The notes under the pieces were generated by a model, which searched no databases, had not been told where the DNA came from, and saw only the letters and a list, made by a program, of their open reading frames with translations. A stretch of 64,000 bases of DNA from Rhypophila decipiens (Eukaryota > Ascomycota > Sordariomycetes > Sordariales > Naviculisporaceae): positions 558,001 to 622,000 of the forward strand of contig MU858052.1 in assembly GCA_033297075.1 (NCBI GenBank). The letters are read 5' to 3'. Numbering within the stretch: the stretch's first letter is position 1; every line of letters begins with the position of its first letter. Shown in pieces: positions 61,401 to 64,000 of the stretch. The translations under genes and the position numbers were made by a program.

Positions 61401-62375
61401 TTTTCCTTGGGCGCTACTGCTTTGGGTGGGGCGATAGGAGCAGGAGCGGGTGCTGGTGGCTCGGGTGCAGGAGGAGCTTCTTCGGTATGGGGGATGGCGA
61501 TCTTGGTACCGTCTTTCCAGGTAATAGTCTCGGGTGCCCAGTCCTCGTCGTCATCATCGATGTCTGCCCAATTTGCCTGCCCCTTGGCGTCATCCGCCTG
61601 AAGACGGCTGGCCATGTGAATGCCATACTTCTTGAGTTCTTCATCGGTATACTTCTTGGGCTCAGGTGCTGTGATAGTTTTAGCTGTTAGCGATTGGACA
61701 TGGTGTCACCGGAGTCCACACGGATATTCTCACGTCTGTTCTTGTTCCAGACTGCGTTCGGGTCGGGAGCTCCTCCGGCCTTTCCGCTATTCGCGCCAGT
61801 CAAAGACTTGGATACAAGACCGCTCCCTGATTTCGCGACTAATCTAGGTCTCGGCGCCGATGCTGCGCCGCCAGCAGCTACAGACGCGGTGGCAGATGCA
61901 GCCTTGTCGCTCGGTTTCGATGGGGGAGCCGGCGCAGGGCTCTTGGTTGTAAGAAACTTCTGGTTGACCTGGATGGGTTTGAACGAGCTGGGTTTCTTCA
62001 CGGTCGAGGACGTTCGGCCGTGCCCTTTGTCGGCATTGCCCTTGAGAGCACCAGTTTTCGACGCTTCATTATCGGAACCTCCACTAATGCTGACTTCTGA
62101 AGAGTTCACCAAATCATCGACAATGTCCGAGATGTGCTTGTTTTCAATCTCCTCCGTTCCGGTGCTGGCAGAATCGCCGTTTACATGCGGTGGGTGAAGA
62201 TCGACATTTTGATTGTCGGAATTGATCGAGATGGTCTGCGAATACGTCAAGCTTGGTCAGAAACTCGGCGCAAATGGAATTCACAGGTAGCGATGGGTAG
62301 CAAGCTTACGGGATCGTTCGCTGAAGTCACAGTAGCTTCATCGGATCGCTCCTTGGGCAACTCCGTGGCCATCAT
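58481..62375 (-). CDS. Large disordered protein with acidic-aromatic block and RGG tail (1251 aa)
   Basis: Three exons: 62310-62375, 61734-62235 and 58481-61668 (introns 74 and 65 nt). The start MMATELPKERSDEATVTS was added by splicing GATCCC to ACCATC; the frame in exon 2 alone has no ATG at its beginning. Visible parts are a basic FKPIQVNQKFL segment (about residue 100), a well-ordered looking block joined across intron 2 (NKNRPPEPKKYTDEELKKYG) and WADIDDDDEDWAPETITW (about 205-240), a long Pro/Ser-rich region, a charged predicted helix RLEEEAKEEAARKERIRLKL (about 560-605), and a C-terminal RGG/RGR tail (about 1158-1251). The RGG tail suggests RNA association; that is inference and I do not recall a named family. 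A GCTGCCGCC-type repeat encodes the Gly/Ser run. Confidence 0.85.
58673..58712. repeat. GCTGCCGCC-type trinucleotide repeat in the RGG tail
   Basis: Imperfect triplet repeat within the coding region of the 1251-aa protein; on the coding strand it encodes a Gly-Gly-Ser run. Such tracts often vary in copy number between strains. Confidence 0.7.
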
Positions 62376-63742
62376 ACGGGTATCAAGTGGCTGTAAAGCA
62401 AATGACGAAACGGAGCGGATCGCAAGACCGCCGGGTCGCCGTGGTACGAAAACGCAGTAAGTGTCGCGAGGATGCGTGTTCTGCGGATTCAGAGTTGGGT
62501 CGTCAGTGTCATGAATTGAAATGAGGTCGAGGTGAACCAGGTGAGCCAGGGTGCGCAAAAATGGACTGCCAGTTTTTGGACGGCACTGGACACGGGACAC
62601 GATGGCTGCAGCTGGCTGGGGCTGGGGGGTACCGCCCAATGCTGAGCATCGCGATTGGTTCATTCGGTCATGGTAGACTTACCCTCTATTATTTTCTCGT
62701 CTAGAGAAGTGGAAAAAAGTCGCCGACGTCTGCGATGCCTCGATGGTGTGGCGCGCGCGAGGTTATCGATGGTCGGGAAAGGAAAAGAATAATTGCGAAG
62801 AAGGAGGCTGTTGAAAGATGATGTTTGTGAGGCAATGCTCAGCGGATGCACATGCGGCTGCGGCTGGTCCAGTGCTCCAGGTGCTGGTTCCAGGTCTTCT
62901 TTCGCCCTCTGCTGGCGAGTCGGGACAGCCCAGGGATGGCTGGCAAACGGAACAAGGTCAGGTCAGAGCGAGAGCTGTGACTGGTGCCCCGCTTTTGGTC
63001 TAGCGTCACCCGGTCACCCAAACCAAACGGGACAAGGAAAATGCGAATAACAAGAACAGTTACGGGGTATGCACCAACCTAGCAGGTCAAGTTGAAGATG
63101 AAATGAAATTGAAGATTTCGCCGCCGCTAGAACCACCGTCTGGCCTTCAAGCTAGGCATTTATTCGATCTTGTTAAGGCATATTTATTCGAGCCAGTCAA
63201 GGTATTAGCCAGTCAAGGCATCTATTCGAGCTAGTCAAAGTATTTGTTCGGGTCAGTCAAGGCATCTATTTGTAATTGACCCTGGGACACCAGATTGAGG
63301 GCGAAGACGGTGGTTTAAGCGGCGGCGGAAGATTTAAACTGCTCGGTGCCCCGGTGGTGGTGTCGGCGACGTGGGCGACAATACGAGATGAAATTCACAC
63401 GAACATGTTTTGTACAGGGCAGCAGGCAAACGAGGAGAGCAGATAAAACTTGCAAACTTCCAACTGGTCTCAGCAACAACGGTCACTCACTTGCCCTTTA
63501 GACTGATGCGTATTATCCCAAACGCTGAGCATCTCCAGAGCTGTAACCTATGTGGCTGTAAGTCGGTACATTGTTGACAGTGAACTCACAGCATCATACG
63601 GACAAGACAAAATAAATCAAATTAGACAAAAGGAAAGAGGTTGTCTTTTAGCTCTCAGTGGCCATTCACTCTAATTGATAACAGCTTATGTACACGCCCG
63701 ACTCTGAAGTTGTCTCGCAGCTGAATGTGGTCAACGTCAAAT
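62376..63742. other. Intergenic: RGG-protein promoter and atp17 3' flank
   Basis: No gene recognised. It contains a degenerate minisatellite at 63157-63272, listed separately. The part nearest 63500-63742 is A+T rich and fits the atp17 3' UTR. Confidence 0.5.
63157..63272. repeat. Degenerate minisatellite, about 22-nt unit
   Basis: About five imperfect tandem copies of a unit close to TATTCGAGCCAGTCAAGGCA, with one truncated copy (near 63206-63220). Copies differ by a few bases and in spacing. Confidence 0.75.
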
Positions 63743-64000
63743 TTAGTGCGCGTTGTTCTTGTGGAAGCCTGGAGTTGCCTGTTAGTGAGTGATCATCCAT
63801 GCCGATCGAGCAGTACCGGCCACTTACGAAGATGGAAGTAGTAGTTCTGGGCATAGCCGATGGTGACGAGAAGGATGATGGCGTGAATGATGGCTACACT
63901 TTGAATTAGCTCCAGGGATCATTTGGACCATATGAGAATCAATCCAAGAGGGAGACGTACGCTTTCCAGAAGGGTTCTTGCCAAAGTGCTTGTGCTGGTA
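63743..64000 (-). CDS. ATP17: ATP synthase subunit f (Atp17), C-terminal part (cut by window edge)
   Basis: A small membrane subunit of the mitochondrial F1Fo ATP synthase Fo part. Three exons are visible: 63961-64000, 63828-63893 and 63743-63768 (introns 67 and 59 nt). They encode the last 43 residues: YQHKHFGKNPSGKP, a single membrane segment IIHAIILLVTIGYAQNYYFH, and HLRFHKNNAH. The FGKNPSGK block and the aromatic-rich span ending HLR-HKNNAH are what I associate with fungal Atp17. The last exon is only 26 nt including the stop. The 5' part, including the presequence, lies beyond base 64000. Confidence 0.93.

Overview
The window looks like nuclear DNA of a filamentous ascomycete, a Sordariomycete and most likely Sordariales. 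The evidence is short introns (mostly 50-85 nt) with GTRAGT-type donors and CTRAY branch sites, a group III G-alpha that I recall as very close to Neurospora GNA-3, and fungus-specific families (Kei1, Srf1, Arp9, Nma111, sulfite reductase with an N-terminal oxidoreductase-like part). No bacterial operon, CRISPR array, intact transposon or rRNA gene was recognised. I support 17 protein genes, two of them cut by the window edges, and resolved 39 introns by hand from reading frame and splice consensus.

Left third (1-25.1 kb): the 5' part of a disordered protein (minus, cut at base 1); sulfite reductase beta subunit; Kei1, a Golgi inositolphosphorylceramide synthase subunit; an unrecognised 107-aa membrane protein; a RidA-family protein; Arp9 of SWI/SNF-type remodellers; and, divergent from it, the HtrA-like protease Nma111, which converges on Avl9, a late-secretory DENN-type protein.

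Middle (25.1-49.3 kb): a signalling-rich but sparsely coding stretch with the Hog1 MAP kinase, glycogen phosphorylase, the G-alpha GNA-3 and cullin-1, all on the minus strand. The 17.7 kb between hog1 and cul1 holds only two genes; about 13.4 kb of it shows no coding signal. Osmostress MAPK signalling, glucose/cAMP sensing and glycogen breakdown are functionally linked in fungi, so the neighbourhood is suggestive, but adjacency alone proves nothing.

Right third (49.3-64 kb): Srf1 (phospholipase D regulator) divergent from a mitochondrial K+/H+ exchange-related protein; a 362-aa protein with one C-terminal membrane segment; a 1251-aa disordered protein with an acidic-aromatic conserved-looking block and an RGG-rich tail; and the 3' end of ATP synthase subunit f (Atp17), cut at base 64000.

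Fifteen of the 17 genes are on the minus strand. No clearly undescribed multi-gene system is visible. The most interesting leads are an in-frame upstream ATG giving Nma111 a mitochondrial-type presequence, a 17-nt microexon in cul1, two frame-preserving stop-free introns, tRNA-like elements with Pol III-type boxes, and a recurrent TACTCCGTA motif confined to intergenic DNA.
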